64,000 nucleotides of DNA from Spironucleus salmonicida. Lineage: Eukaryota > Fornicata > Diplomonadida > Hexamitidae. Position numbers and translations under genes: made by a program. The notes below the pieces were generated by a model. The model had not been told where the DNA came from, did not search any database, and saw nothing but the letters and a program-made list of their open reading frames with translations. Shown here in pieces: positions 32,805 to 43,900 of the stretch. Each line of letters opens with the position of its first letter. Position 1 is the first letter of the stretch. The stretch covers positions 380,001 through 444,000 of the forward strand of contig CM035320.1 in NCBI GenBank assembly GCA_000497125.2, in the 5' to 3' direction.

Positions 32805-34192
32805 TATTTTATTGTAAATTTGAAGTATAAACTAAGAAATAGAATGAATTGATAAAGTAAAGGTAACAGTACTTTATGAAAAATTATGTGATAGATATAA
32901 AATTCAGTTAATAAACTTATAAAACTCAGACTGGATACCTCTTTCGATTAATGTATCAATCATCACTGTCTTAATCAATTGTAGTATCATAATTTGCGCG
33001 CCTTACCTTTAAATAATCCAGAATTCTTATCTTTTGATTTATTTTTATCCTTATCAGATTCATTAAGAGTCTAGAACGAAGGCTTTTAAGGTTAACAAGG
33101 CTGAGCACCTCAAGGCATTTCTAGTATAAATGTACAATTAATATTTTACACTATATCATATAATTTTTATTTACAAAATTTGATATATTTTATTATTTTT
33201 TGATGATTTGTAATATATTATGAAAAATTATTAGTAAGTAATATATTTTAATATATTATTGGTATATAACTATTACTCTAATAATTTTCAATGAAATGTA
33301 TATGGAAACCTTTATTATCAAACATTTATAATAACTATGCTGAATTAGCATTTATAAAATAATAGTTGTATGAATACTAGGTAAGTGTTGATACTTATAG
33401 TCATTATATCTGAAGAAAATTTAATTAAACACTATCATTCATGAATCATTTTCTATTTAACATATTCCAAATATTATACGTAATAACATTTTGAATTAAT
33501 AATAATGATATTTATAATTGATATAATTTTACAATTTAACTTTTTATTATAAGTTTACCAAATTATTAACTATTGTGTTGAAAATAAATTATATTACGGA
33601 CCTGATAAACATAATTATACACTTTACTATGTAAATACATTATAACATTACTTACTAACTTCTATCTTTATCTTGTTTTTTATATTTACAGAATTTAATT
33701 ACTCCAATTCGTGAAAAGTGCTTATCTTATTATTTTTATTTAAACTAAAACTATTAAATAAATCATATACTTTGGATATGATTATCAAATTGATATTATA
33801 AAATACCATGTTATTGATACATAATATTAGTTTAATATTCTGAATTTATGTACTCGTGTCAATAATCGTTAGTAATAATCAATAATATAATGAGTCATAA
33901 CATTCTGTATTAAATGGTAAAAATAGTATTCTAAATTGAAGGATCTGACAATAAAAAGAAATTGAATTGTAATAGTACCAGAAGAATGCAAAGAGTTTTT
34001 GTCTATACTAATTATTTGTGGTCAATTTTATTTAATGGTATATTTTATCTAAAAAGTAATAAAACATATAAAAATTAGAATAACTGTCAAAAATTTGATA
34101 TTTCATTAATCTAAAATTTAGATAATTTTTATTAAATTTAAATACTGTAAGAAAAGTGAAACTAATTTGTGATTTATTTTAAGTTAAAATAC
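32805..34192. other. Long AT-rich spacer
   Basis: Nearly 1.4 kb with no supported gene. A short charged minus-strand frame (32987-33118) is interrupted by TGA at its third codon and is not called. Confidence 0.45.
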
Positions 34193-34585
34193 TCACTCTA
34201 CTAAGCCATCTAATAACTCCTTAACTGTAATAACTTCATTATTGTCAGAAAATTATTTCTATAACATGAAAATAGGATCAAAGATGATACCTAACTGTGG
34301 TGAACAAACATCCTAATTACCAAAATAGAGTGCTGCAAAAAAGATACTAGCCAAGCTCAAAAATGCATAAAATTTCTATTTTTGCTGGATAATAACTCTA
34401 GGTTGTGACTAGTTTTTCTACTTTAATTGTGCATTTAGAATTTTAAGTGCGCCACAAATTGAGATTAATGATTAAGTTTAAAATGCCTTAAGTTATTCAT
34501 TTTAGTCTTTCAATATTTTTTGACGTATTTCTATTTCAGAAATTGTTAGATTTATTTTGGAAATACAACGAGACTATTTGTTCAT
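34193..34585 (-). CDS. Small membrane protein, 130 aa
   Basis: From ATG 34583-34585 to TGA 34193-34195. The N-terminal ~70 residues are polar and helical (IEIRQKILKDQNEQLKAF). One membrane helix (about FYAFLSLASIFFAALYFG) follows, and a 40-residue acidic C-terminal part contains one Cys. With no signal peptide the helix would serve as a signal anchor. Gln is nearly all TAR. No family recognised. Confidence 0.5.
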
Positions 34586-34728
34586 TTATTATAAAAAGAA
34601 TCTTTGTAGATAAATAGATTATATACATATTTATACAAATACCAAGAGGAAAAACGAGGAATTACGAAGGAATACTTATTTTATAATATACATAATAATT
34701 ATATACTATTCTATCAGGGCTGTTTAAA

Positions 34729-34989
34729 ATGAACTATGAGCTTAACACAGACTGGAGCCGCCCATATACTAATCATACACAAAGATATTATAATCCAACT
34801 GTTATAAGCTTTGAATAACAGACATCTCGTACTAGGCCGGTGTTCTTTCTATCAGATCATTCGTTAGGACTCGATAATTAGTATAAATCATAGGCAAGCC
34901 ATTAGGTTAATCTACCAACATTTTCTACTCATTAAAAGTATAAACCAAGAAAAAGAACAACCTTTAGAATAGTACAATAGTAGCAGTGA
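34729..34989 (+). CDS. Small Tyr/Arg/Gln-rich protein, 86 aa
   Basis: From ATG 34729 to TGA 34987-34989. It begins MNYELNTDWSRPYTNHTQRYY and continues basic, with Pro, Arg and Gln, ending in a Gln run. No hydrophobic core. In size and composition it resembles the gene at 19831-20148 and, loosely, 56862-57113; such proteins could bind microtubules or membranes, but no motif proves it. It lies 88 bp upstream of beta-COP, separated by a TTATTATATA-type motif. Confidence 0.5.
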
Positions 34990-35077
34990 GATAAATTTAT
35001 TAACACTCCTTTCCGCAAAACTATTATTATATAATTATTAAATCATAATACGATTCCACTTCATTTCCTCTAATCAA

Positions 35078-37645
35078 ATGCTCCATAGTATTATGAACAC
35101 AAATTAACACTCTCTTTCTTCTAAACAACTAGAGACTATTTTAGAACGTAAAAATGAACTAGAAATGATTGACACAGTAAAATCAATATTGCAATCAGCG
35201 TTTTCAGATCCACCACCAGAATCCTACATTTTTCCGCTTATCAAAAATGTATCACCATCTTAGAACAAGTTGTTGAAGCGTCTTATCCATCTGTTCTGGC
35301 CCCTTGTGTAATTTTATGATGGCCACGGGGCCCTCAAGCCCTACACAATTTTGATTTGCAACTCGATCCTTTCGGATCTGAAACATCCAAACGAGTTCAT
35401 CCAAATATCCGCATTACGTTGTGTAGCCTCTCTAGAAGTTAGAAAGGTCGTATAAAACGTCATTCAGGGCGTAATATTTTTGCTTAATTCAGATTTCTCA
35501 GAAGTCCGCGTAGCAGCAGCATTTACGCTCATGTAGATAGAGAGCAAGTTCCCAGGTCTTTGCTAAGCCTCTCTGATCGAGCAAACTCTGCAAACAGAAA
35601 GCGACCAGGAGGTCCTCGCCTGGCTTGTAAAATTTTTAGCGCTAAACAGTCAAATACAGCTTAATAACGCTCTAAATACCCTTATTCACCAGCACAGCCC
35701 ATTTACGACCAATTTCAAGCTTGGGGCTGCCATTTTCGACTCATTCGGAGCGTTTAACGAGCAGAATCAGCAGATTTTACTACAGAACATTTAGCAGCCG
35801 GAACAGTTGAGCCCGATCGTCCTCTCATCCGCCGGACTTGCGCTGCAAAATTACCCCGTTCAGTCAGCGCTCTGCCTGCTGCAGTCCTGCAAAGACGCGC
35901 CTGAGGCCGCAGTTTTGCAGGTCATCGACATCATTTCGACGCAAAATTACGAGGAAAAAACTGACCTGATTTGCATGCATTTGACGCAGTTTTTCTTGTC
36001 GAATCAGTCGAATTTGAGCGTTTTCAAGCTGCTCAAAAGCAAGATTCTCCTCAAATTGAGCACTGGAAATCTGAACGCCAAAAGCGCCATTATTAATGCG
36101 CTATGCTCTTCGCGGCTCATTGAGAGCAAATTCGTCGATCTGCAGCTAGAAATTCTATCTACGATATAATAATTAAATTATTTTGAAAATTTTACAGTTT
36201 CTATGTTGAATAACATAATTATGTTAGCTAGTGTATAATAATCCGAGTTTTAGGTTTTGGTTGTTAACGAAAATGTAAAATCTTTGATATTTTAGGAATG
36301 TTGCTAAGTTATAAGCGAAGTTATCGTTAGTTGTGCGTAGTAATAGGGAGAGAAAGTAGTAGAAATTTGCAAAATTTGTATTCAAAATTTGGTTAAAACT
36401 TGTGATGAAAATGGGTTTTTGAGTATTTTAAAGGGGTTAAGACAGATAATAGTTAATAATGAAGAAGTTATCGTTGGATTTTTATTTTTGCTGCCTTTAA
36501 AGATAGAAATTTACGAAACAAATGCACAAAATTTATATATCTAAATGATCATAAATAATATAAAGAAGGGCCCAAATGATGAAGTTTAACTTTTTTAAGA
36601 AATAAAAAATGGTAGTAATAGCCAAATCACCGTGCAATATATGAAATTAGTGCTTCAGTTGATATAATTTGACCTTGATAAATTCGTCATAGGGAGACTA
36701 ATTATTGGTTGTGCTCAGCTTATCAATAACAGTGTGAAGCTAACTGATTCTGAGAAAAATTATTGCTTAACAGTGTTATAGGAAGTTTACAGTATTGGCC
36801 GTACTGGTAAGAGGTCTTTAGTTTTAAATAATAACGTGTAATAGTGTAAACCACAAATATAATAAATACAAATTTAAAAACAGTCTCAAAGTCGATACTT
36901 AGATTTTTCAATCCTTAAGACTACTCATGAATAGTAAAAGTAATAACTTCATTCTAGTTTGTAAAATTTTTAATAGCTAGCAGCAGATCCTAAAAATGTT
37001 ACTTAAATTATATAACTTTCTGCAGATGCGGATATGGTATATTCTGAGGCAATTGCTGTAATAAATAAAAACAACTTAACCCTTCATGTGCTTTTCATTA
37101 ATAGAACTGATTAACCAATAACAGACTTAGAATTGGAGCTATTTTCAGATTCAATCTAAGTATCAAGAAATTCAAAGAAACTATCTCTAGAACCGCAAAC
37201 AAGCTCATTTTTAACATATTCAATTTCTATAAATACATGTTAGAGCTCTATAATCTATGGTAATTTGATTTGTAAAATTCAGTAAAAAGCAAAAACTCGT
37301 TTTAGAGAGCTAATTCTTAGAATCAATGAAATCCGTATTCCTGTAAGTAATTTCTTAAGACCAATCGGAGTATCTGAAAGCGAGTTTTCGAGAGAATTCT
37401 CAAGTCTAGAGTTTGAGGGAAACTGCAAAACCATAAATGATATTCATCACATAACAAAAAAAGTTAACGGATAAATTATCAAATTTATAGACTGTGACCA
37501 AATGAAAAACGCCATGATAAGCTGTATATCAGTGTAGAACGAAATAGTTTTAATAGTTTTCAATGAGGTTAATGGATGTTGTGGAATTAAGGTCAAAGCA
37601 GGAAGTTAAGGGCTTGTTAGAAGTGTTATGGAAGAGCTGGCGTGA
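35078..37645 (+). CDS. Coatomer subunit beta (beta-COP)
   Basis: 855 residues, slightly shorter than typical beta-COP (~950). The N-terminal two thirds are HEAT-like adaptin repeats (HPNEFIQISALRCVASLEVRKVV; SEVRVAAAFTLMQ). The C-terminal third matches the beta-COP appendage: QLSADADMVYSEAIAVINKNNLTLHVLFINRT, RIPVSNFLRPIGVSESEF, TINDIHHITKK and IKVKAGSQGLVRSVMEEL. It coats Golgi-to-ER (COPI) vesicles. The first ~1.1 kb uses CAA/CAG for most Gln; beyond 36166 TAA/TAG take over and GC falls, a sharp change within one gene. An ATG 15 bp further in is an alternative start. TGA 37643-37645. Confidence 0.9.
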
Positions 37646-37775
37646 TAGAAATGGTTATCATTAAAAGTACAATAAAATTGTAGTCTAAGTGGGGTTTCTT
37701 AATTAACTTTCAATATTTTAGTCAGTTGAAATAATGTTAGTGAATAAGAGAATAGTGATATAAAAAGTTTTCATA

Positions 37776-38390
37776 TCACTGGCATATCGCTAGCCTGTCC
37801 TTGATCTGCTTCGGCGTCTCGGTGGGCTCCATGTCGAGTTCTTTGAAGAGTTGCGTGCGGGACTTCTCGAGTCCCTCGCCAATCGCGTCGAGGCCCTCGA
37901 AGAGCTGCACCTACCTGGTTTTCCACTCTACTAGAAGCTTCTTCAGCATTTTCTTGCAGCCTGTCATCTGCTCGTTGCTGATAACCTCGTCGGCCTCGGT
38001 AACGGTAATCAGTGCTAGCCTCTTCTGCACCTGGGCTACCTCGTCCCTGAGCTGTGCCTCCGACTTGACGTTCTGGAGCTGCGTCTGCTCTGCCTTCAGT
38101 TGGGCTACGTCGGCCTGCAGTGCCTCGATCGTGTCGGCGTAGTCAGCATTCTGCTGCTTGAGGGCGTCCAGCTCGCCCTCCGGTATCGGGGTGATGAGCG
38201 CCTGGTTGTACACGTAGAGCTTGCCGGACTTGCCGACCTGCAGGAAGGTGACCTTCTGGTCGGCGACGAGCTTGTCGAGGGCGCGCTGGACGAAGGTCTT
38301 GGAGTACTTAGAGGCGGTGAAGTTGATGACGGTCTGGAGGGAGAAGGGGGAGTTGTTCTGGGCGAAGAGCTGCAGGATCTCCTGCTCCAT
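37776..38390 (-). CDS. Hop2-like meiotic recombination protein, copy 2
   Basis: 204 residues, nearly identical to 20163-20777: winged helix, coiled coil, helical C-terminus. Visible changes include Lys to Glu (TIEALQAD), Ser to Ala (RLALITV) and Met to Ile near the end (LAICQ). Conservative changes and an intact frame suggest both copies are under selection or the duplication is recent. TAG 37911-37913 is Gln; TGA 37776-37778 is the stop. Confidence 0.85.
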
Positions 38391-38435
38391 TGGGAGCGCT
38401 GCGCCGTCCGGGCCTGCGCCCTACCCAAATTGTAT

Positions 38436-38520
38436 CCCCACTTAGCTCAGTTGGTAGAGCGTTTGGCTGTAGAGCTCTGTAGTTACCGAACGGTCACTGG
38501 TTCAACTCCGGTAGTGGGGA
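38436..38520 (+). tRNA. tRNA-Tyr(GUA) with a 12-nt intron, copy 2
   Basis: Same sequence as 20823-20907, including the intron. Confidence 0.93.
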
Positions 38521-38583
38521 ATTTTAACTTTCCGGCTCCGCTGCACGGCAACCCCGAGCGCCAGGGCAAAAGATTAAAAGATT

Positions 38584-38655
38584 GGGGAAATCCGGGAATT
38601 GAACCCGGGACCTCCTCTACCCTAAAGAGGAATCATTCCACTAGACCAATTTCCC
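38584..38655 (-). tRNA. tRNA-Pro(AGG), copy 2
   Basis: Same sequence as 20971-21042; complete cloverleaf. Confidence 0.93.
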
Positions 38656-38834
38656 ACGGCTATGGGCGCGCCTTCCGGTCCGGCGCGGGCAGCGGGAGAC
38701 ACGGCGCCCTAGTGGGCTGAGTTTGGCCAGGGCATGCGGGCGCAGCCCTCGGTGCCCGGCCGTAGCGGGCAGGCAGGCACGGCCGCGCCATGAGGTGCGC
38801 CGCGGGGCAGGGGTAGGAACGATCGAACAGCATC
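38656..38834. ncRNA. GC-rich structured island, copy 2
   Basis: Same as 21043-21221 except for a G-to-A change near 38701. Pairing segments are kept. Status as an RNA gene is unproven. Confidence 0.35.
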
Positions 38835-39026
38835 TCACTAGAAGTAGTTTTTGATAAGCAGGATCTCATCGCACAGAATCTCGTCCTCCTCCAAAAATTG
38901 CGTGTACTGCACGTGCATGTCAACTAGCTCGCTTTCCGAGGCCACGGGGCGGATCATCTCGTTCGACTAAGACACCTTTGGGGACACCTTCGTCAGCCTG
39001 GCGGACGATCGCACTACTTTCTTCAT
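38835..39026 (-). CDS. Small protein, 63 aa, copy 2
   Basis: Counterpart of 21222-21413. The frame is intact from ATG 39024-39026 to TGA 38835-38837; small differences near the middle change a few residues (for example in the region before IRPVASESE). Function unknown. Confidence 0.55.
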
Positions 39027-40031
39027 TGGAGAGTGGCAAATTTAAGTCTGCTATAATTATATATATTCCGTATAATGGCGGGAAGTTAGCAAAATATACT
39101 TCTGTTTATAGATACATATACCATATGCATCAATGGCAATAAGTTATTACTTATTTTTTTTTGTTTTAGTTACTAAAAATATTAAAACAGATTACAATAT
39201 ATTAACAAACTTACGGTTCATAAAAATTATTTTTACCTGGTATTATAATTTAAATTGTTATATTAAACATTAGAATACTTAAATATTTTAAATAACTATA
39301 AACATTATCAATTATAAACAATAACTTAAACAAAGTTTTAAATTATACCTACTATATGCGTGGCATGTATTATAATACTAATATTATACATAATTTGCAA
39401 AAGACACCATCCTTATTCGATGGGTAAACTAAACGTATTGTAAATAGTAATAGTACTATTTATAATCACTTAAAAAATACTTTGACCTGTAACTATTTAC
39501 CGGAGACTAATTTACTGATTTATATATCATTATCAAAACATCTAATCTAATCCTATATTTGACTAAATCCGCAAAATAGCTATCAGAAGCTAAAGGATGT
39601 GTATACTCTGCTGATAAAGATAATTCTGGCACTTTTAATAAATTTGGTAGAAGATTTCATTATTTTTTTCATTTTTATTCCGTTAGAAACGATATATTTA
39701 TTTATATTTATTAGGGAAAATAATTTAAACTAAACTAACATTGGTATGCTTTCATCTGTTTAATTTTACTTTGTTAGCTTACTAAATCTGTTTGGATGTA
39801 TGCTTATTACAATTGCTTGTAATGAGGATACTTTTATTTTCATTTTTGTCAAGAAGAGCATGATAGTGAATATCAATTACTAGTATGTGTTTTATTTCTT
39901 TGAAATCAGTATTAGAAATTATCTTGGCCACCATTACCTAGATGGATTTCTGATTTAATTAAAGCATATATAAAGTACTAATTTTTTCATTATATAATGT
40001 TGCAATAAAAAACAGCTCACTAAGTTAACTA
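39027..40031. other. AT-rich spacer inside the duplication, right copy
   Basis: Matches 21414-22416 with more differences than the coding parts, including a one-base insertion in an A-run. No supported gene. Confidence 0.5.
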
Positions 40032-40490
40032 TCACATCATCTCCAGTTATTTTCGCATCTCCTCTTCCTCGTTGCCTCCGTTGCCTCTTCCCTGGCTTTT
40101 GCAAGATGCTATAAACTCTTCTACGTCCTTCTATGATATTTCTCTCATCAGCAGGCCAAGAACCTCAGGATCAACTATCTCCTTATAAACCTAAATTTTG
40201 CCAAATTTCTGCTCTAAAATTTTTGAAAATTCGGCGATGTGCTTGTTTTAAAAGTGCTCCTAGCAGAATAGGATAGTAAAGACACTCTTATGCAGCGCCG
40301 GGCGAAGGACCTTTGAGTCGAAGAGTGACTCGTTTTGCTGCAAAAACTGAGCATGAGCCGAAGCTATTTTAGCAGCTTCACGCCGGTCGCTGGATGTCAT
40401 TGCCTCTCTAGCCAGCATTTCGAGGGTGAAATTGCTCTCTGTGCTGCTGAATAGCTTCAAGTTAGCAGACTCGAATCTTTGATTATGCAT
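40032..40490 (-). CDS. Helical protein, possibly IST1-like, copy 2 (152 aa)
   Basis: Counterpart of 22417-22875; ATG 40488-40490 to TGA 40032-40034. Changes seen include Cys to Phe near residue 6, Asp to Glu in DRRE, and one Gly-side substitution. The IST1-like assignment is as weak as for copy 1. Confidence 0.5.
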
Positions 40491-40513
40491 AGCAGAAATC
40501 TATGTTAATACTG

Positions 40514-40979
40514 CATTAACACCGCAATACAAGGGCATATATAATATAAGAGGATTTTGGATCTATAAATCGTATAGTGAAGCTTAGTAGTAAAATTTGA
40601 GTTTTGAGTATGATAAATATCCACTTATTTCTTTAGATGATTTTTAATGAAGTATCATAATATATATTTAATTTATGATAATCTATGAGGTAGGGTATTA
40701 GGATAAACGTTATGATTCATTTTATTTATACATTATAAATTAAATATCATTACTATATTAGATAGTTTTTATAATAATTCAAATAATTATATATAACAAA
40801 TATTAGCATTTCAATATAAATGTATATAAAATCATGTAATAATACTATATAAGTTAGCAGATAAATCTAGAAAATGATATAGATATAAATAATATCTGGA
40901 TTATTACGATTTTTAGTTTTTAACAATTTTATATAATTAATATATCTCATAATAATAATCATAATAATGTGTTCTAAAA
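40514..40979. other. AT-rich spacer
   Basis: No supported feature; upstream region of the giant membrane-protein gene. Confidence 0.45.
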
Positions 40980-43900
40980 ATGATAATCATGTTATAAATA
41001 ATTTTGATAAACTCTCAGGAAGAATTAGCGGGTATAAATGCGAACAACGAATTTGAGTATGCAATTAACTAAGATTTTAATGTTTAGCTTATAGATTCTG
41101 ACTTAATATCAGTTTTTAATGGTTTTCTATCAGGTGCACGACATATAATACGTATTGAACAAATAGTTGATAATTTCTAATTTATAGTGACAAGTGAAGC
41201 TATAATACAAGATATTACTATCTAAATAACAATAGATATCTTAGCAACGGATTCATTTTCTCTTGTAAAAAGCTCTCGAAGGTCATAAATAAAAAATATA
41301 TACTTCACCCTGAAGACCAAAAACGTTTTGAATGATATTAAAATAAGCTTTTTTGAAAACTTTATTAACTCTGATATTAGTAGCTCATTTTTTGAACTTG
41401 ATGCGAGTCTAACTAAAATATAGAAATAGAATTTCACAATAATTTATAATGCTCCAAAATCAAAAATTTCCAATATTAATATACAGCAAGATTTATACAA
41501 TGTTTAGTTTGCAACCTGTTTCTATTTAGTAGAAGATGCTGATCATCTTATTATCACATAAAATGTTATATAATGCAAAACTGTAAATGGTGTTGCATAT
41601 AGTAGTATTGGAACCATTAATAATATTAATATTATATAAACTATAGGTTAAATTAGTTTCAATATAGGAGTTGCCTAGTAGTTATAAGGATAAGCTAGCT
41701 CAATCCATATATATATGAAAATAGCTCAGAATGATGATATATTTACTATTCTAGCTATAACATAAACCCTCTAAGCTATCCTGAATTCGTTTGATCTTGA
41801 ACTCGAGATCATTATTGACTCAGCTAAGGAATAAAGTAATATATAAATGTTCTCATCTGCAGCTGAGGTCGTACTAATCAGTGATATATCAGTCCAGATA
41901 AGATTATACGTATTTGAATCATTATTAAAAGTATCATTTTTCGGGGATAAATGTAAATCTTAAGAATTTAAGAATATTTCAATATAAATGATTTAACAAA
42001 GTGGAGATTTACCGTAATAGTTGATATAATTAGCAGAGGATATAGAAAAATCCATTTTCTCAAATTTGTATTTCTAGTTCGAAAGTAGTGCAGATTCTTA
42101 TCTTGGCAAGTAATCATATTATGGTATATGTAATAAAGCAGTAGATGTTACATTACAAAATATTGTAATAATTTAGACTGGTATTATTAAAAATGTTAAT
42201 AGTTAATTTCAATTATTTGGTTTGTTTAATTAGGCATCATTGGTATAGATTGTTAATTTGTCAATTAGATTTTAATGCATATTTGAAAGCTAGGATAGAA
42301 ATAATGATAATATATTTGCCGGTTTAGGTTAGACGATTATTGATAGTACTTTAACTAATATTATTGTATTCATATCTTTGTAATCAAAACCTTAACTTCA
42401 GTCTTATTTTGGCATCTCTAAAATTTTAAAAAATACAACATTGTAGGTTTTAAATATGTTCGGCGAGATAAAGTTAGATAATATTAATAGTATACATGGA
42501 ATATCGGAAGAAATAAACAATTGTACTATAATGCATCTAATGATTAACGTATTTTATTAAGCTATCAATACACCAGACTGCTATATTTTAGGGAAAGAAG
42601 TTACTGAAACAAAACTTTAGTATATAGTTGAGCTTACAATTAAATAAGAATGTAAAAAAGGTGTAAAATTATAAAAAGAGTTACTAGACTCGGACATATC
42701 AAACACTGCTATATTAGCTGGTAATGGAAAAGGGTTAATTACGTTTTAGCCTGACGACTTATAGATAGGTTCTTTTGCTAATTAATATATTATAACAGGT
42801 CAATGGAAAGCTCACCCCAAATATAACTCCAAGTTCATTTATCTAGCAAATCTATTTACAACTTCGACTACTAGTTATATAGAGATTTTAGACACTCCTC
42901 CATTTCCATTCATGCAAACTGCTAATGGATCAATATACTTAAAGAATTAAAGAAGAATATGCTTAAAAAATTGTGCATAATTATTTAATGGCGATGTAAT
43001 TACATGTGGCCTTGGGTTTATGGGACTAGAATGCACAACATATTCCTGTGGTCCAAATTTTTGTAAAAATAGTGGGGTATGTGACTCAACATCTGGTTGT
43101 AAGTGCTTACCTGGGAAGTACGGTAAAACCTGCTAACATGACTTTTGCAATACTTGTATTGGAGACATGTGTGAGAAACCTATAAAACATTCACTTCCTG
43201 TATGCGCAGGAGACTAGATAACAACTTGTTAAAATGGTATTAACGCTGATAATTTTTGTGTCTGCAAAAGTGGATATTTTACAAAGAAAAGACCCTGTGG
43301 AAGTTTCAAATGCAAAACTGATAGAGACTGTAGCGATTAAAAATGTATTAATGGAAATTGCAACTGCAGGCCTACCTTAGGTGGTTTAAGCTGTCAGTAT
43401 TGTATAGGAAATGATGTTAGCTGCAAATAATAATGTGTTAGTGGGGACTGCTAATTTGGAAATGGCTGTATTTACCTAGAAGGTATCTCTGGGGACTACC
43501 AGTGCTCGAATTGTATTGATAATAGAATTTCTCCACGTTGCATGGATTGTAAAGTTGGCTTCATTAAGGTGGTAAATTCTTGTTTCAGTAAATGCAACAC
43601 TTGTAAGACAGGAGTTTGCTACTTCTTGGATAAATGCATAAGCAAAGATCCTGCATTGTGTGAATATGGTTGTATATCATGTAGCATAGGTGTTTCTGGA
43701 GATAAATGCAATATTTGCTAAGTTAATTATTAATTTTATAACTACAATTGCTACTAAATACTGGACCAAGACGTAACCTTTGGCGTGTGTTTTACTATAG
43801 ATGGTAAGAATAAATGCCTCAGCTGCGTGGTTGGATATATTTTGTATAAGGATTAGTGCGTACTGAAATGCTCTAAGGAGTCTTGCCAGTATGGGACTTG

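Larger units (their letters stand above)
37773..40513. repeat. Direct duplication, right copy
   Basis: Partner of 20160-22898. Differences include isolated substitutions in Hop2, one base in the GC island and several in the AT-rich spacer. The right boundary falls just after the 152-aa gene start, where flanks diverge. Confidence 0.9.
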
